From Paenibacillus chitinolyticus NBRC 15660 (GTDB taxonomy: Bacteria; Bacillota; Bacilli; Paenibacillales; NBRC-103111), in NCBI RefSeq assembly GCF_000739915.1, contig NZ_BBJT01000002.1, forward strand, positions 248,001 to 312,000: a stretch of DNA of 64,000 bases. Direction: 5' to 3'. This document shows positions 43,813-52,784 of this stretch, in pieces. Under the pieces are notes generated by a model, which saw only the letters and a program-made list of their open reading frames with translations, was not told where the DNA came from and ran no database searches. The position numbers were made by a program, and so were the translations under genes. Position 1 is the stretch's first letter. Each line of letters opens with the position of its first letter.

Positions 43813-44805
43813 ATGAAAGCAATCGCTTTGACAAGCTTTGGAATCCCCGAAGTGCTAGAGGAACTGGAAGTGCCGGTTCCCACAATCACCGACACACAGG
43901 TTCTCATCGAAATGCGTGTCTCGTCCATCAACCCCGCAGATATTCTATTGCGCAGCGGCGCGATTCTTAAGAGTCCGATGGCCGACAAATTTCCGGCTCA
44001 ATTGCCGCTTGTTCTTGGTAATGAAGTAGCCGGCATCGTAAAAGAAGTTGGAGAAAAAGTGCGTCATTTCAAGCCGGGGGATCGTGTTATGGGCATGATT
44101 CCGATGGGTTCCTACATGGACTATGTTGCGGTGGAGGAAGATCATCTTGCCATTATTCCGGAGAGTCTTTCCTTCGAAGAGGCAGGTGCCGCGCCTGCGG
44201 TTGCCCTGACAGCTTGGCAAGCGCTGTTTGAGCATGGCCGTCTTCAACCGGGACAACGCATCCTCGTTCAAGCCGGCGCCGGAGGTGTGGGGCATGCGGC
44301 GGTTCAGTTGGCCAAGCAACATGGAGCATACGTTATCGCAACCGCGAGGGACTATAATCACGATTTCGTCAAAGGACTCGGTGCGGACGAGGTGTTCGAC
44401 TACACGAAAGTCGACTTTGCCGCCCAAATAACAGAACCTGTTGATCTCGTATTGGATTCCGCTATGGACCCATCCACTTTTGGATCCACTTTCGGTACCG
44501 GGTTACCGGGAGAAATCGGAAAGAAGAACTACTCGGTCATCAAGGATGGCGGAACCTATATTTCATTAGCGGCATTCGCGATTAATCAATATCCGAAGGT
44601 CCGCGACATTGACGCATATTTCTTCCAGGCAAGACCTAACCGTACTGATTTTGAATCCATTGTTCGCCATATGAAAGAGAATAAATTGAATATCCATATC
44701 GATGAGACCTACCCCTTTACTGCACAAGGCCTACTTGAGGCGTATCGCAAAAGCGAAGAGATGCCGAAACGGGGAAAAATCGTCCTATCGAAAAACACGG
44801 GATAA
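43813..44805 (+). CDS. Zinc-independent MDR-family NADPH:quinone oxidoreductase
   Basis: 330 aa from ATG 43813 (AGGAGG seven bases upstream; the frame opens 11 codons earlier without a site). GroES-like N-terminal domain, then a Rossmann domain with ILVQAGAGGVGHAAVQLAKQHG (NADPH). The structural and catalytic zinc cysteines of alcohol dehydrogenases are absent, which places it with quinone oxidoreductases. Reduces quinones or reactive enones. Likely induced by release of the divergent TetR. Confidence 0.86.
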   Translation: MKAIALTSFGIPEVLEELEVPVPTITDTQVLIEMRVSSINPADILLRSGAILKSPMADKFPAQLPLVLGNEVAGIVKEVGEKVRHFKPGDRVMGMIPMGSYMDYVAVEEDHLAIIPESLSFEEAGAAPAVALTAWQALFEHGRLQPGQRILVQAGAGGVGHAAVQLAKQHGAYVIATARDYNHDFVKGLGADEVFDYTKVDFAAQITEPVDLVLDSAMDPSTFGSTFGTGLPGEIGKKNYSVIKDGGTYISLAAFAINQYPKVRDIDAYFFQARPNRTDFESIVRHMKENKLNIHIDETYPFTAQGLLEAYRKSEEMPKRGKIVLSKNTG

Positions 44806-44899
44806 ACCTCTTGCTTAGTGAGATGGGATGTCTCAAAAGTAAGTTTGCGTACTTGACGGATAGCTTGCCTGATCAAATCATCTTGCAAAAGTAAAGCTA

Positions 44900-44935
44900 T
44901 GGCGGTGCCGGGTTCCCCCTACACCGCTGTTTTTC
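44900..44935 (+). terminator. Terminator after the quinone oxidoreductase
   Basis: GCGGTG/CACCGC stem (44902-44927) followed by TGTTTTTCC. Confidence 0.7.
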
Positions 44936-44986
44936 CGGCAATTTAAGCTGCGAAAATTGAGTTAAGAATGCATAAAGACAAAATGA

Positions 44987-46216
44987 TCAACCTGTGAAAG
45001 TCGTGTTGTTCTTCAATGCATTCTTCCTGGCCGTTAAGAAGGCATTCAGTTTTTCGGAGAACAAGAGCATGGCTGCGGCGGAAAGTACAATATAAAACGG
45101 GAAAACTCCGATGCCGAAAAGAGAAGCCAGAAAACCGAGCAGAGGAGGCATAAACGTGCTGCCCACATAGGCTACGGCCATTTGGTACCCCATAATCGAT
45201 TGGGAGTGCTTCCGGCCGAAACGCACGGGCGTTTCATGAAGCATGCACGGGTAGATAGGCGCCAAGCCCAATCCCGTTATCATAAAACCCGCAAGCGAGA
45301 AAACAGGCGGCAATGGCAGAATCAGCAAGGCCGCGCCGGCGAGAGCGGTGATTTGGCCTGCCCGGATAAGGGTTCGGTTAGCCACTTTGAATGTAATAAA
45401 CCCCGTAATCATTCTGCCGACTGTGATTCCCGCATAATAAAGGGACACCCACTGCGCCCCGACCGCGGCCGGCACTTCTTTCATATTCACCAGAAAGCTG
45501 CTTCCCCACAGCCCGATTGTCGCTTCCGCTCCGGAATAAAACAAGAAGGAGACCAAAGCCAGCTTAACGCCCCTGACCTGTAAAGGCTTTACGGAACTCT
45601 CGGAACGCTGATCTTCCGCCCCGTGCAGATCTTCCTTTTCTTCACCTAAAGCGGTGTGGTTGTTCTTTGCTACCCGGTTCCATAGGGGCAGGGTAACGAA
45701 CAGGAGGATCACCAGGGCAAACTGAATCCCGGCAACCGTCAAGTATCCGTCCCGCCAGGAGTCCGGTCCCGAAATATATTGCGCCATAATAATCGGCCCG
45801 AGCGTGGCCCCTACTCCCCAGAAGCAATGAAGCCAGCTCATATGATGCGCTTTGTAATGTGCGGCAACGTAATTGTTGAGCCCCGCATCTACGGCGCCTC
45901 CGCCCAATCCAAGGGGGATGGCGCAGAGCATTAACCAGACAAGCGACGGGGCAACAGCGAAGCCGAGCAGAGCACCGGCCGTCATGATGCAGCTGATGAG
46001 GGTGAGTTTCCCCGTTCCGAACCATTTAAGCAGGGTTCCGCTTGCCATACTGGAAACGATCGTGCCGGCTGTGACGGTCATAAACAGCAAACCGGCGGTT
46101 TCAAGCGGCACGCCAAGATCCGTCTGCATAACGGGCCAGGCCGATCCCAGCAAGGAATCAGGCAGTCCCAAGCTGATAAATGCCATATAAATAATCAATA
46201 AAAAGAAAGTAGCCAT
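44987..46216 (-). CDS. MFS transporter
   Basis: 409 aa, twelve predicted helices in two six-helix halves with a charged central loop (about 185-215). GLPDSLLGSAWPVMQTDLGVP at the first helix and the FMTVTAGTIVSSMASGTLLKWFG loop resemble sugar-type MFS proteins (FucP/YfkF-like). GAGGTGA lies five bases before ATG 46216, three bases after the ROK stop, so the pair is one operon. Substrate likely a sugar sensed by the ROK protein. Confidence 0.85.
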   Translation of the reverse strand: MATFFLLIIYMAFISLGLPDSLLGSAWPVMQTDLGVPLETAGLLFMTVTAGTIVSSMASGTLLKWFGTGKLTLISCIMTAGALLGFAVAPSLVWLMLCAIPLGLGGGAVDAGLNNYVAAHYKAHHMSWLHCFWGVGATLGPIIMAQYISGPDSWRDGYLTVAGIQFALVILLFVTLPLWNRVAKNNHTALGEEKEDLHGAEDQRSESSVKPLQVRGVKLALVSFLFYSGAEATIGLWGSSFLVNMKEVPAAVGAQWVSLYYAGITVGRMITGFITFKVANRTLIRAGQITALAGAALLILPLPPVFSLAGFMITGLGLAPIYPCMLHETPVRFGRKHSQSIMGYQMAVAYVGSTFMPPLLGFLASLFGIGVFPFYIVLSAAAMLLFSEKLNAFLTARKNALKNNTTFTG

Positions 46217-46219
46217 AGG

Positions 46220-47248
46220 TCACCTCTTCTCCCGAATCATAAGGTCAAGCCCGAGGCGCTGTAATCCCCGTAAATAATCCCGCTTCCAGTCACTGGTCGT
46301 AAGTTCCGGAAGATGCTCTTCCGGTATGTAAGCGGCGCTCCTGCTTGCGATTCGATCAAGAAGTTGTCGGTTTGCTTCATCGTCGCAAAAAATAATCGCA
46401 TGGGGATTAAGAATAGCGGTAAACGAAGCGACCAGCCTGCTGATGGCGTCTATCTCCTTCTCGCAATCGGCTATTTCCTCCGGTCCCGCTTCCCGCTTCA
46501 AAGCCTGGAGGAAATTGCGGTCATCATACTGAGGTACGAATGAAACTTCTCCCGAGAAGAACGTACTTCCCCGTACCACGTCCCCATTGACCAGAATGCC
46601 GGCGCCGGGCCCGTTTTGTCCGAAATACAGATAGATCATGGACGGGTTTTCCGTCTTGGCCGCGTTTAAACTATACCCGAGAATCGCCGCATTCATATCG
46701 TTCTCAACCGCTACCGGGACGGAAAAACGCTCTTCAAAATCGCTCTTCAGATCAAAATGATGAAACTGCTCGTATCCGGGAATGTAGATGATGCGGCCGT
46801 TATTGACCGCGCCGGGCACGCCGACCGCTATGGACCCGATTTTCGGGTATTTTGCGAGGATTTTACCGATTTGTTCCGATAAGCAAATAACAGGGTCCAG
46901 CAGCACACCGGACGTTGTTCCTTGTTCTTTTATCTCTCCCGAAGCATTAAATATCGTGTAATTCGTTTCGGCTTTCTCCAAAAATAGAGCCAAGCCGAGC
47001 AGATAATCCGGGTTATACACGTACCTTTTGGCTCTTCTCCCCCCGCTCGAACCATCAAGACCGGCTGAAAAAATTTCCCCGTCCTTCTCCATTTGCGTCA
47101 GAAACTTACTGACGGTCGGAAAACTGATTCCTAGTTTGTGACTAAGTTCAACCTTCGTTGCACTTCCCAGCTCCAGAAGAGCCGCGCGTATGCTGCTAAG
47201 GATCGTTTTCTTCATGCCGTCATTGGATGTAGGAGGCAGCTCACTCAC
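46220..47248 (-). CDS. ROK-family transcriptional regulator (XylR/NagC type)
   Basis: 342 aa from GTG 47248. N-terminal winged helix (KVELSHKLGISFPTVSKFLTQMEKDG, read in parts) and a ROK sugar-kinase-like domain with VGVPGAVNNGRI and VENDMNAAILGYSL. The usual zinc-binding CxCGxxGC segment is absent; the matching region reads FVPQYDDRNFLQALKREAG, so sensing may differ from classic members. Likely represses itself and the MFS gene until its sugar binds. Confidence 0.85.
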   Translation of the reverse strand: MSELPPTSNDGMKKTILSSIRAALLELGSATKVELSHKLGISFPTVSKFLTQMEKDGEIFSAGLDGSSGGRRAKRYVYNPDYLLGLALFLEKAETNYTIFNASGEIKEQGTTSGVLLDPVICLSEQIGKILAKYPKIGSIAVGVPGAVNNGRIIYIPGYEQFHHFDLKSDFEERFSVPVAVENDMNAAILGYSLNAAKTENPSMIYLYFGQNGPGAGILVNGDVVRGSTFFSGEVSFVPQYDDRNFLQALKREAGPEEIADCEKEIDAISRLVASFTAILNPHAIIFCDDEANRQLLDRIASRSAAYIPEEHLPELTTSDWKRDYLRGLQRLGLDLMIREKR

Positions 47249-47269
47249 CCTGTATCACACTCCTCACTA

Positions 47270-47329
47270 ACTTATTAAATACATTTAATAAGTCGTTCTG
47301 ATCATAGCAGAAATTTCTTAGGTAAGCAA
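47270..47329 (-). promoter_or_regulatory. ROK-MFS promoter with perfect operator palindrome
   Basis: Minus-strand TTGCTT (47324-47329) and TATGAT (47301-47306) are 17 bases apart. Just downstream, ACTTATTAAAT occurs twice in inverted orientation two bases apart (47270-47293). An operator over the transcription start is the usual ROK repressor layout. Confidence 0.75.
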
Positions 47330-47438
47330 TCAAAAAGAAACCGGATACTCTACTCCATTAACAAATAGATCTGTAAATTCAAACCTTTCATATCCTGCCT
47401 ATTTACATTTATCCAAATAAATCGTTGCGTTTTTTCCA

Positions 47439-47493
47439 TTGCCCCCCCTTTTCGCACAAACTATAATAACACAGAGAATGATAATCATTTTCA
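47439..47493 (+). promoter_or_regulatory. Promoter with Fur box of siderophore-binding lipoprotein
   Basis: TTGCCC (47439-47444), 17 bases, TATAAT (47462-47467), then TGATAATCATTTTCA (47479-47493), a 14/15 match to the 7-1-7 Fur palindrome over the likely start of transcription. Confidence 0.8.
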
Positions 47494-47524
47494 ATTGAAT
47501 GCGAAATAGAAAGGGGTAACAAGT

Positions 47525-48481
47525 GTGAAGAGACATCACGGAATGCCAATTATGTTATGGGGAGGTATTTTCCTCCTGTTATTAATAGTATCGGCATGCA
47601 GCAATGCTGGAGGCCATGCATCTGATGTACAGCTAGAGAAAAACGAGAAAACATTTCAATATACAACGATTACAGGTGAACAGATTGAAATACCTGCACA
47701 ACCCAAACAGGTCGTTTATATCGGTCCGACGCTCGGCGATTTCTTGGTGATGGATATTCCAATCGTTGGCAGTAATCTTATCCATACTACTCATAGTTAC
47801 TATAAAGGTAAAACGGAAGGAATCGTTGATGTTGGCAATCCGGGCGACTTAGAGGTGATTCTGAGTTTAAAACCGGATTTGATTATTAATAGTTATTACA
47901 ATGCGGATGCGGAGAAAAATGCGGCATTTTCGAAAATTGCTCCTACTATCCCCTTCAACCCGGCTCTTCCCTATGCGGAACGTGTAAAGGAGATGGGAAA
48001 AATCTTTGGCCAACAGGAAAAGGCAGCTCAATTGATTGCTAAGTTTGAAACACAGTCGAAAGAAATGTTTGATAAGCTTCAATTAGCAGATGGGGAGACA
48101 GCAACAGTTTTCTACCAGCTAGGTAAAACGCTTTATGTAATGGGCAATCGTTCACTTGGTGCCGTTATTTATGGAAAGAACGGCTTTGCCATCCCACCCG
48201 CTGTACAGAAAAATATTATTGATCAAAAAGGGGTATCTTTCGTTAAGGTTTCAGAAGAGCTGCTTTCGGAGTTTGCCGGTGACCATTTGTTTGTACTTGT
48301 ACAAGATAACAGTGAAAGTAAAACAGAATCTGACCAACTGCTAAAAAGCCCGATATGGGGAACTCTGCCTGCAGTCCAAAAGGGAAATGTTTACGTTGTT
48401 TCTGCCGAATGGAATACAGATGGTTTGTTAGCTTTGGAGCAATTGTTTAAAGAGCTGCCACAATGGATGCAGCGGAAGTAA
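47525..48481 (+). CDS. Iron-siderophore-binding lipoprotein (FeuA/FecB type)
   Basis: 318 aa. Signal peptide with lipobox VSAC (Cys25). The IVDVGNPGDLEVILSLKPDLII segment is the usual class III binding-protein motif, and the fold should hold a ferric siderophore between two lobes. GTG 47525 follows AAGGGG by eight bases. Next gene, about 135 bases on, is a Btr-like regulator with its own Fur box. No permease or ATPase gene is in this locus, so it must use a transporter encoded elsewhere (possibly the pair at 0.5-4 kb). Confidence 0.87.
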   Translation: MKRHHGMPIMLWGGIFLLLLIVSACSNAGGHASDVQLEKNEKTFQYTTITGEQIEIPAQPKQVVYIGPTLGDFLVMDIPIVGSNLIHTTHSYYKGKTEGIVDVGNPGDLEVILSLKPDLIINSYYNADAEKNAAFSKIAPTIPFNPALPYAERVKEMGKIFGQQEKAAQLIAKFETQSKEMFDKLQLADGETATVFYQLGKTLYVMGNRSLGAVIYGKNGFAIPPAVQKNIIDQKGVSFVKVSEELLSEFAGDHLFVLVQDNSESKTESDQLLKSPIWGTLPAVQKGNVYVVSAEWNTDGLLALEQLFKELPQWMQRK

Positions 48482-48578
48482 GAAATTGTATCTGCCCACT
48501 CCGTTCTTTAAACCATTCGTTTTCTAAAATAGCGCCTATTCGAACTGCGATAGTTGAAAGCAGCTCATTATATGTTAT

Positions 48579-48597
48579 GATAATGAGAATCATTTTC
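48579..48597 (+). promoter_or_regulatory. Fur box upstream of the Btr-like regulator
   Basis: The 19-base site matches the classic Fur consensus at 17 of 19 positions (GATAATGAGAATCATTTTC) and lies about 20 bases before the start codon, so iron should repress this gene separately from the lipoprotein gene. Confidence 0.8.
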
Positions 48598-48616
48598 ATT
48601 ATTGGAGAGTTGCTTA

Positions 48617-50281
48617 ATGAATCCAGCACCCCTGTATATTAGGCTGCAGCACTATGATAGGTTTCAAGTTGACCGGTTGATGCCGGCGAGCAGCCATAAT
48701 GAGGCAATTGATTACAAGGGAACAAATTTATGCACCTTATTGATAGCACTCAGTCATGGCATACGGCTGTATATAGACAAAATTGCAGTCGATCTACGGC
48801 AAGGGAGCTGCATTCTAGTTTCACCTGTACAACACTACTCTGTGGAATCAAGTAACGGAGAGGCACAGCTTGCGCGCTTTATTTTTGAAACCTTTGAAGT
48901 AGAAGGATTGATTTTGAATCCGGTAGCTCACCCGCCGCTGCTTTGTGGTTATCCTTATAGTCTGTTCTTTTCTCAAGTCAAGCAAGTATTAGGGAACGAA
49001 TCATGGATGAGGAATCGATTTTGCTCCTCCCTATCTACATCGGAAATGGCTATGATGCAAGGCAGACTTCAGCTTATTCTAGGGTTGATGGCCCAGTTAG
49101 ATCAGCAAGCCGCCCATTTGCAGAGCGAAGAAAAGATAAAAATGATTCAATATACTGTCCATTATATGGAACAGCACTATGATGAGGACTTGACAGTAGA
49201 ACAACTAGCTAACATGGCAGGAATGGTCAGATGGCAATATAGTCAACAGTTTAAAACATTGACCGGCCAAAAGCCGACTGATTATTTAGTGCATCTACGT
49301 ATAAAACATGCAAAGAAACTTCTTTGCAATTCCACCGAGCCATTGAGCAAAATATCCCGACAAATCGGGTTCAAGGATGAATACTATTTCAGCCGGTGCT
49401 TTCGTAAATTAACTGGAAATACTCCGCGCGAATATGCCAATATCCATCTACATACTCAGCTAAGAACAGTTATCGATTCACTTGGCAGAAAAGTTCATGT
49501 TCCTAAAAATGCAACGCGTATTGTGACGGATGGCAAATATACACTGGGAGAATTACTCGTTTTAGGCATATCCCCTATAGGAGCGGCCATCTCTATGAAA
49601 AATAATGTGATTTATCACAATAAGTTGCGAAATATTCAAAATATCGGGCACTGGGCGGATCCCGATAAAATAGCACCGCTGCAGCCTGAGTTAGTATTGC
49701 TTAGCTACCATCATCATGCACAAGATTTACAAGTACTAGATGCGATCGCTCCTACTGTTGTGTTGGACCATAAGTTTAGACTATTTGATCGGTTACGATA
49801 TATCGCCAAACTATTTGAGCGTGCTAAAGCGGCGGAGAAGTGGATTGCTACATATGAGGATAAAGTAAGACGGGTACGCAGGCAATTAGCAGATGCTTAT
49901 GCTGCTGGGGAGACAGCTGCTGTTTATCTCAAGTTAGGTGCAAAACTTTATGTTATGGGCCACAACGGGTTTGCAGCCACTTTGTACGAATCACTTGGCT
50001 TTCGTCCCTCTGCCAAAGTGATGCACCTAATCGAGCAAGGGCAATCATGGATAGAAATTCAGCAGCATCAATTGAATCACTATGCCGGAGACCGCAATTT
50101 CTTCTTGGCTTCTCCCCTAGAATTGCAAACAGCTGCTCACTGTCCACAGATCGAGGCTATAGCCGAGTTAACTCCCGGTAAGGTTCATTATATGGATGCT
50201 ACATGGAATTATGAAGATCCCATCACACGTGGACGGTTATTAGAGATGCTGCCGTATATTTTTAAAAGGAAAACGATGTGA
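48617..50281 (+). CDS. AraC regulator fused to a siderophore-binding domain (Btr-like)
   Basis: 554 aa from ATG 48617 (GGAGAG upstream; an in-frame TTG 15 bases earlier overlaps that site). Residues about 174-275 are the double helix-turn-helix (YDEDLTVEQLANMAGMVRW and FKDEYYFSRCFRKLTG). About 285-550 are a complete class III binding-protein domain, homologous to the lipoprotein next door (both contain AVYxxLGxxLYVMG). B. subtilis Btr has this design: cytoplasmic sensing of siderophore by the binding domain switches on uptake genes. Likely activates the flanking iron genes. Confidence 0.88.
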   Translation: MNPAPLYIRLQHYDRFQVDRLMPASSHNEAIDYKGTNLCTLLIALSHGIRLYIDKIAVDLRQGSCILVSPVQHYSVESSNGEAQLARFIFETFEVEGLILNPVAHPPLLCGYPYSLFFSQVKQVLGNESWMRNRFCSSLSTSEMAMMQGRLQLILGLMAQLDQQAAHLQSEEKIKMIQYTVHYMEQHYDEDLTVEQLANMAGMVRWQYSQQFKTLTGQKPTDYLVHLRIKHAKKLLCNSTEPLSKISRQIGFKDEYYFSRCFRKLTGNTPREYANIHLHTQLRTVIDSLGRKVHVPKNATRIVTDGKYTLGELLVLGISPIGAAISMKNNVIYHNKLRNIQNIGHWADPDKIAPLQPELVLLSYHHHAQDLQVLDAIAPTVVLDHKFRLFDRLRYIAKLFERAKAAEKWIATYEDKVRRVRRQLADAYAAGETAAVYLKLGAKLYVMGHNGFAATLYESLGFRPSAKVMHLIEQGQSWIEIQQHQLNHYAGDRNFFLASPLELQTAAHCPQIEAIAELTPGKVHYMDATWNYEDPITRGRLLEMLPYIFKRKTM

Positions 50282-50375
50282 TTAACGGCATTGCGCTCCT
50301 CCATATCGCATGATCTGCACGGTTTGCATAAAAGTGGAGGAAATTAAGGACTCAAACCATACAGGAGGTAGCGGC

Positions 50376-51437
50376 ATGACACAAGCGTTGGAGCTTTATG
50401 ATATGACGATCATTGGCGGGGGGCCCGCCGGGTTGTATGCGGCTTTTTACAGCGGCATGCGCGATTTGAAAACGAAGCTGATCGAAGCGAAGGAGGAACT
50501 GGGCGGAAGGCTGTTGATTTACCCGGAGAAAATGATTTGGGATGTCGGCGGAGTTACGCCAATCCGTTGCGAGCACCTCATCCGGCAAATGATCCAGCAG
50601 GCTCATACGTTTGATCCGACTTTCGTATTGGGACAACAGATTAGCGGACTGGAGCGGCTCGAGGATGGGACAATGCTTCTGACCGCCGTAACGGGTGAAC
50701 AGCATCGTACACGTACGGTCGTTTTGGCGCTGGGACATGGCGTGCTGAAGATGGCGAAGTTGGACATCGAAGGCGCTGAGCGTTATGAAGTGACGAATTT
50801 GCACTATACCGTACAGGAGCTCGAAAGCTTTCACGGCAAGCGGGTGCTCATCTCCGGTGGCGGTGATTCGGCAGTTGACTGGGCCAACGCACTGGAACCG
50901 ATTGCCGCAAGTGTCACTGTCGTGCACCGCCGTGAACGCTTCGGCGGACATGAGAAGAATGTGAAGCGGATGAAGGAATCATCTGTCGATGTTCGTACAC
51001 CGTATGTGTTGGATCGGCTTCATGGCAATGTTAGCGGTGACGCCATTGAAGCGGTATCGATTGCACGGGTGAATGCAGAGGGCTTAATAATGGAAGAAAC
51101 GGAACAATTAGTGATAGATGCCGTGATCGTCAATCACGGGCTGCGCGGTGACTTCGGTTCGATTGTCGATTGGGGTATGGATATGGGACAGTGGGATATT
51201 AATGTGAACGAAAAACTGGCAACCAATTTGCCTGGTATTTTTGTCGCCGGGGATACGGCGAACTACCCCTCTAAAGTGAACCTGATCGCCGGGGCTTTTA
51301 CCGATGCAGTGTTGGCAGTCAATAGCGCCAAGCTGTATTTGGAACCGGCGGCAGCGAAGGTGGCCTATGTTTCTTCGCATAATGCCAAGTTCAAGGAAAA
51401 GAATAAAGCACTTGGCATGGCAGAGGAAGATGCGTAG
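50376..51437 (+). CDS. Ferredoxin/flavodoxin-NADP reductase, thioredoxin-reductase-like (YumC type)
   Basis: 353 aa from ATG 50376 (ACAGGAGGT six bases upstream). FAD site [16 protein letters not shown] (12-27), NADPH site [17 protein letters not shown] (about 151-167), and [20 protein letters not shown] near the end. The CxxC of thioredoxin reductases is missing, which defines the YumC-type ferredoxin-NADP reductases. Some of these reduce ferric siderophores directly or supply electrons for it. Third gene of the Fur-controlled block, about 95 bases after the Btr-like gene, so a ferric-siderophore reductase role is likely. Confidence 0.85.
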   Translation: MTQALELYDMTIIGGGPAGLYAAFYSGMRDLKTKLIEAKEELGGRLLIYPEKMIWDVGGVTPIRCEHLIRQMIQQAHTFDPTFVLGQQISGLERLEDGTMLLTAVTGEQHRTRTVVLALGHGVLKMAKLDIEGAERYEVTNLHYTVQELESFHGKRVLISGGGDSAVDWANALEPIAASVTVVHRRERFGGHEKNVKRMKESSVDVRTPYVLDRLHGNVSGDAIEAVSIARVNAEGLIMEETEQLVIDAVIVNHGLRGDFGSIVDWGMDMGQWDINVNEKLATNLPGIFVAGDTANYPSKVNLIAGAFTDAVLAVNSAKLYLEPAAAKVAYVSSHNAKFKEKNKALGMAEEDA

Positions 51438-51524
51438 AATGATTCTACTGTAACAGGAAAATGGCAAACCGGATCGAAAGACTGGGACGCAAACTGTCAG
51501 ATGGCAGGAACATCTAGACCATGA

Positions 51525-51554
51525 AAGTCGCGTAAACTGCGGCTTTTTTTGTTT
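51525..51554 (+). terminator. Terminator after the reductase gene
   Basis: AGTCGC/GCGGCT stem (one wobble, seven-base loop), followed by seven T. Confidence 0.75.
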
Positions 51555-51559
51555 TAAGC

Positions 51560-51633
51560 ACCCAAGTACTTGTCCTAACTCAATGACAAGAACTTGGGTA
51601 CTTTGCCGAAAATGGCAAGAACTTGCGCACTTA
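51560..51633. repeat. Hairpin repeat with an extra degenerate arm
   Basis: ACCCAAGT..CTTGTC (51560-51573) pairs with GACAAG.ACTTGGGT (51585-51599). A third, degenerate copy of the arm (GGCAAGAACTTGCGCAC) follows at 51614-51630. The core matches the hairpins at 26188 and 33681. A short GCTAAC/GTTAGC palindrome (51678-51695) and a perfect CACCGCGCG hairpin (51705-51732) follow, up to the GC-rich gene. Confidence 0.6.
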
Positions 51634-51778
51634 GTCCATTAGCCGATTAGCTGAGTACCTGTCGCGCAACCGGTTAAGCTAACGGGCAGGTTAGCGCATC
51701 TTGCCACCGCGCGAAGCTCCCAGCGCGCGGTGCTCGGCGTCACATAACGGTGTTCAACTTCCCATTATCCCGGATCTC

Positions 51779-52591
51779 TCATCGGCTTCCGATGACGACA
51801 GCGACGTCCAGCTCGTCGGAGCAGACAACCCTCGCATTCAGCCCGCTGCGGGCAAAAATCTCGGCGGTCTGCGGTGCCTGCCGCCGGCTTGTCTCCACCG
51901 CCAGGTGTCCGCCGGGTGCCAGCCATACCGGCGCCCCTGCGGCTACCCGGCGCTGGATGTCAAGCCCGTCCTCCCCTCCGTCCAGCGCCGCCCGGGCCTC
52001 GTGGATGCGGGCCTCGGCGGGCAGCAGTCGGACCGACCCGGTCGGCACGTATGGTGCGTTGGCCACCAGTACATGGACGCGGCCCCGCAGGTCGGCGGGC
52101 AGCGGATCGTAGAGGTCGCCTTCGTATACGCGGCCCCCTGCGGCCGAGACGTTGCGGCGCGCGCACCGCACAGCGGCGGGATCGATGTCGACGGAGTACA
52201 GCTCGATCCGCTGCAATGCGGAGGCCAGGGCGACGCCCACCGCGCCCGTCCCGCAGCAGAGGTCGACAACCACCGCATTCTTCCCTGCAAGGGCTGCAAC
52301 CTGGCGTACAAGAAACTCGGTACGCTGCCGGGGAACGAAGACTCCGTGATCCACCGCGATCCGCAGACCGCAAAACTCCGCCCAGCCGATCACGTGCTCA
52401 AGCGGGAGACCGGCAGATCGCCGGTCCACCATAGCGGCAAGTTCGGATGGCGTTTGTGCGGCGGAAATCAGCCGCCGGGACTCCTCTTCCGCGAAGACAC
52501 AACCGGCTTCCCTAAGCGCAGCGGCGACCCGCATAAATGTCCCGTCTCCGTGAAGTTCGTCACCGGTGTTCCTTAATCTTTTTAAATCCAT
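51779..52591 (-). CDS. PrmC-like protein N5-glutamine methyltransferase, probably acquired
   Basis: 270 aa. GLPLEHVIGWAEFCG and VPRQRTEFLV are the PrmC/HemK N-terminal signatures, VVDLCCGTGAVG (108-119) is SAM motif I, and the catalytic motif is NAPY (178-181) instead of NPPY. Known PrmC methylates the GGQ Gln of release factors; this divergent form probably modifies another protein. GAGGGG lies six bases before ATG 52591. Base use is unlike anything else in the window: 45 of 60 bases are G/C at 51901-51960 against 25 of 60 at 51361-51420. This points to transfer from a high-GC donor. Confidence 0.78.
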   Translation of the reverse strand: MDLKRLRNTGDELHGDGTFMRVAAALREAGCVFAEEESRRLISAAQTPSELAAMVDRRSAGLPLEHVIGWAEFCGLRIAVDHGVFVPRQRTEFLVRQVAALAGKNAVVVDLCCGTGAVGVALASALQRIELYSVDIDPAAVRCARRNVSAAGGRVYEGDLYDPLPADLRGRVHVLVANAPYVPTGSVRLLPAEARIHEARAALDGGEDGLDIQRRVAAGAPVWLAPGGHLAVETSRRQAPQTAEIFARSGLNARVVCSDELDVAVVIGSR

Positions 52592-52758
52592 ATATCCCCT
52601 CTATTCGTAACGTATACAAGAAAGATGGTTTTATTTTACCCCCTCCATAAGGTTCAAAACAGGGACAAAACCGTTATAGGAAACTCTCCTATTTTAAATG
52701 CTCCATCGTATGAGAAAGGCAACCGTATCTTTATTCCCTCTTCATCAATACCCGTCCA

Positions 52759-52784
52759 TTAAAAAAACCGCCTCTAGGCGGTCA
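52759..52784 (-). terminator. Terminator overlapping the DUF1232 gene stop
   Basis: ACCGCCT/AGGCGGT stem with a two-base loop, then seven T on the minus strand; the stem includes the last bases of the coding region. Confidence 0.8.

Noticed and set aside
50352-50951. 199-codon minus-strand frame
   Set aside because: Antisense to the ferredoxin-NADP reductase-like gene with intact FAD and NADPH motifs.
51701-52576. Long open frames (up to ~290 codons) on the plus strand of the GC-rich region
   Set aside because: They are opposite-strand and frame-shifted shadows of the PrmC-like gene; high GC removes stop codons, and none has a family signature or ribosome site.
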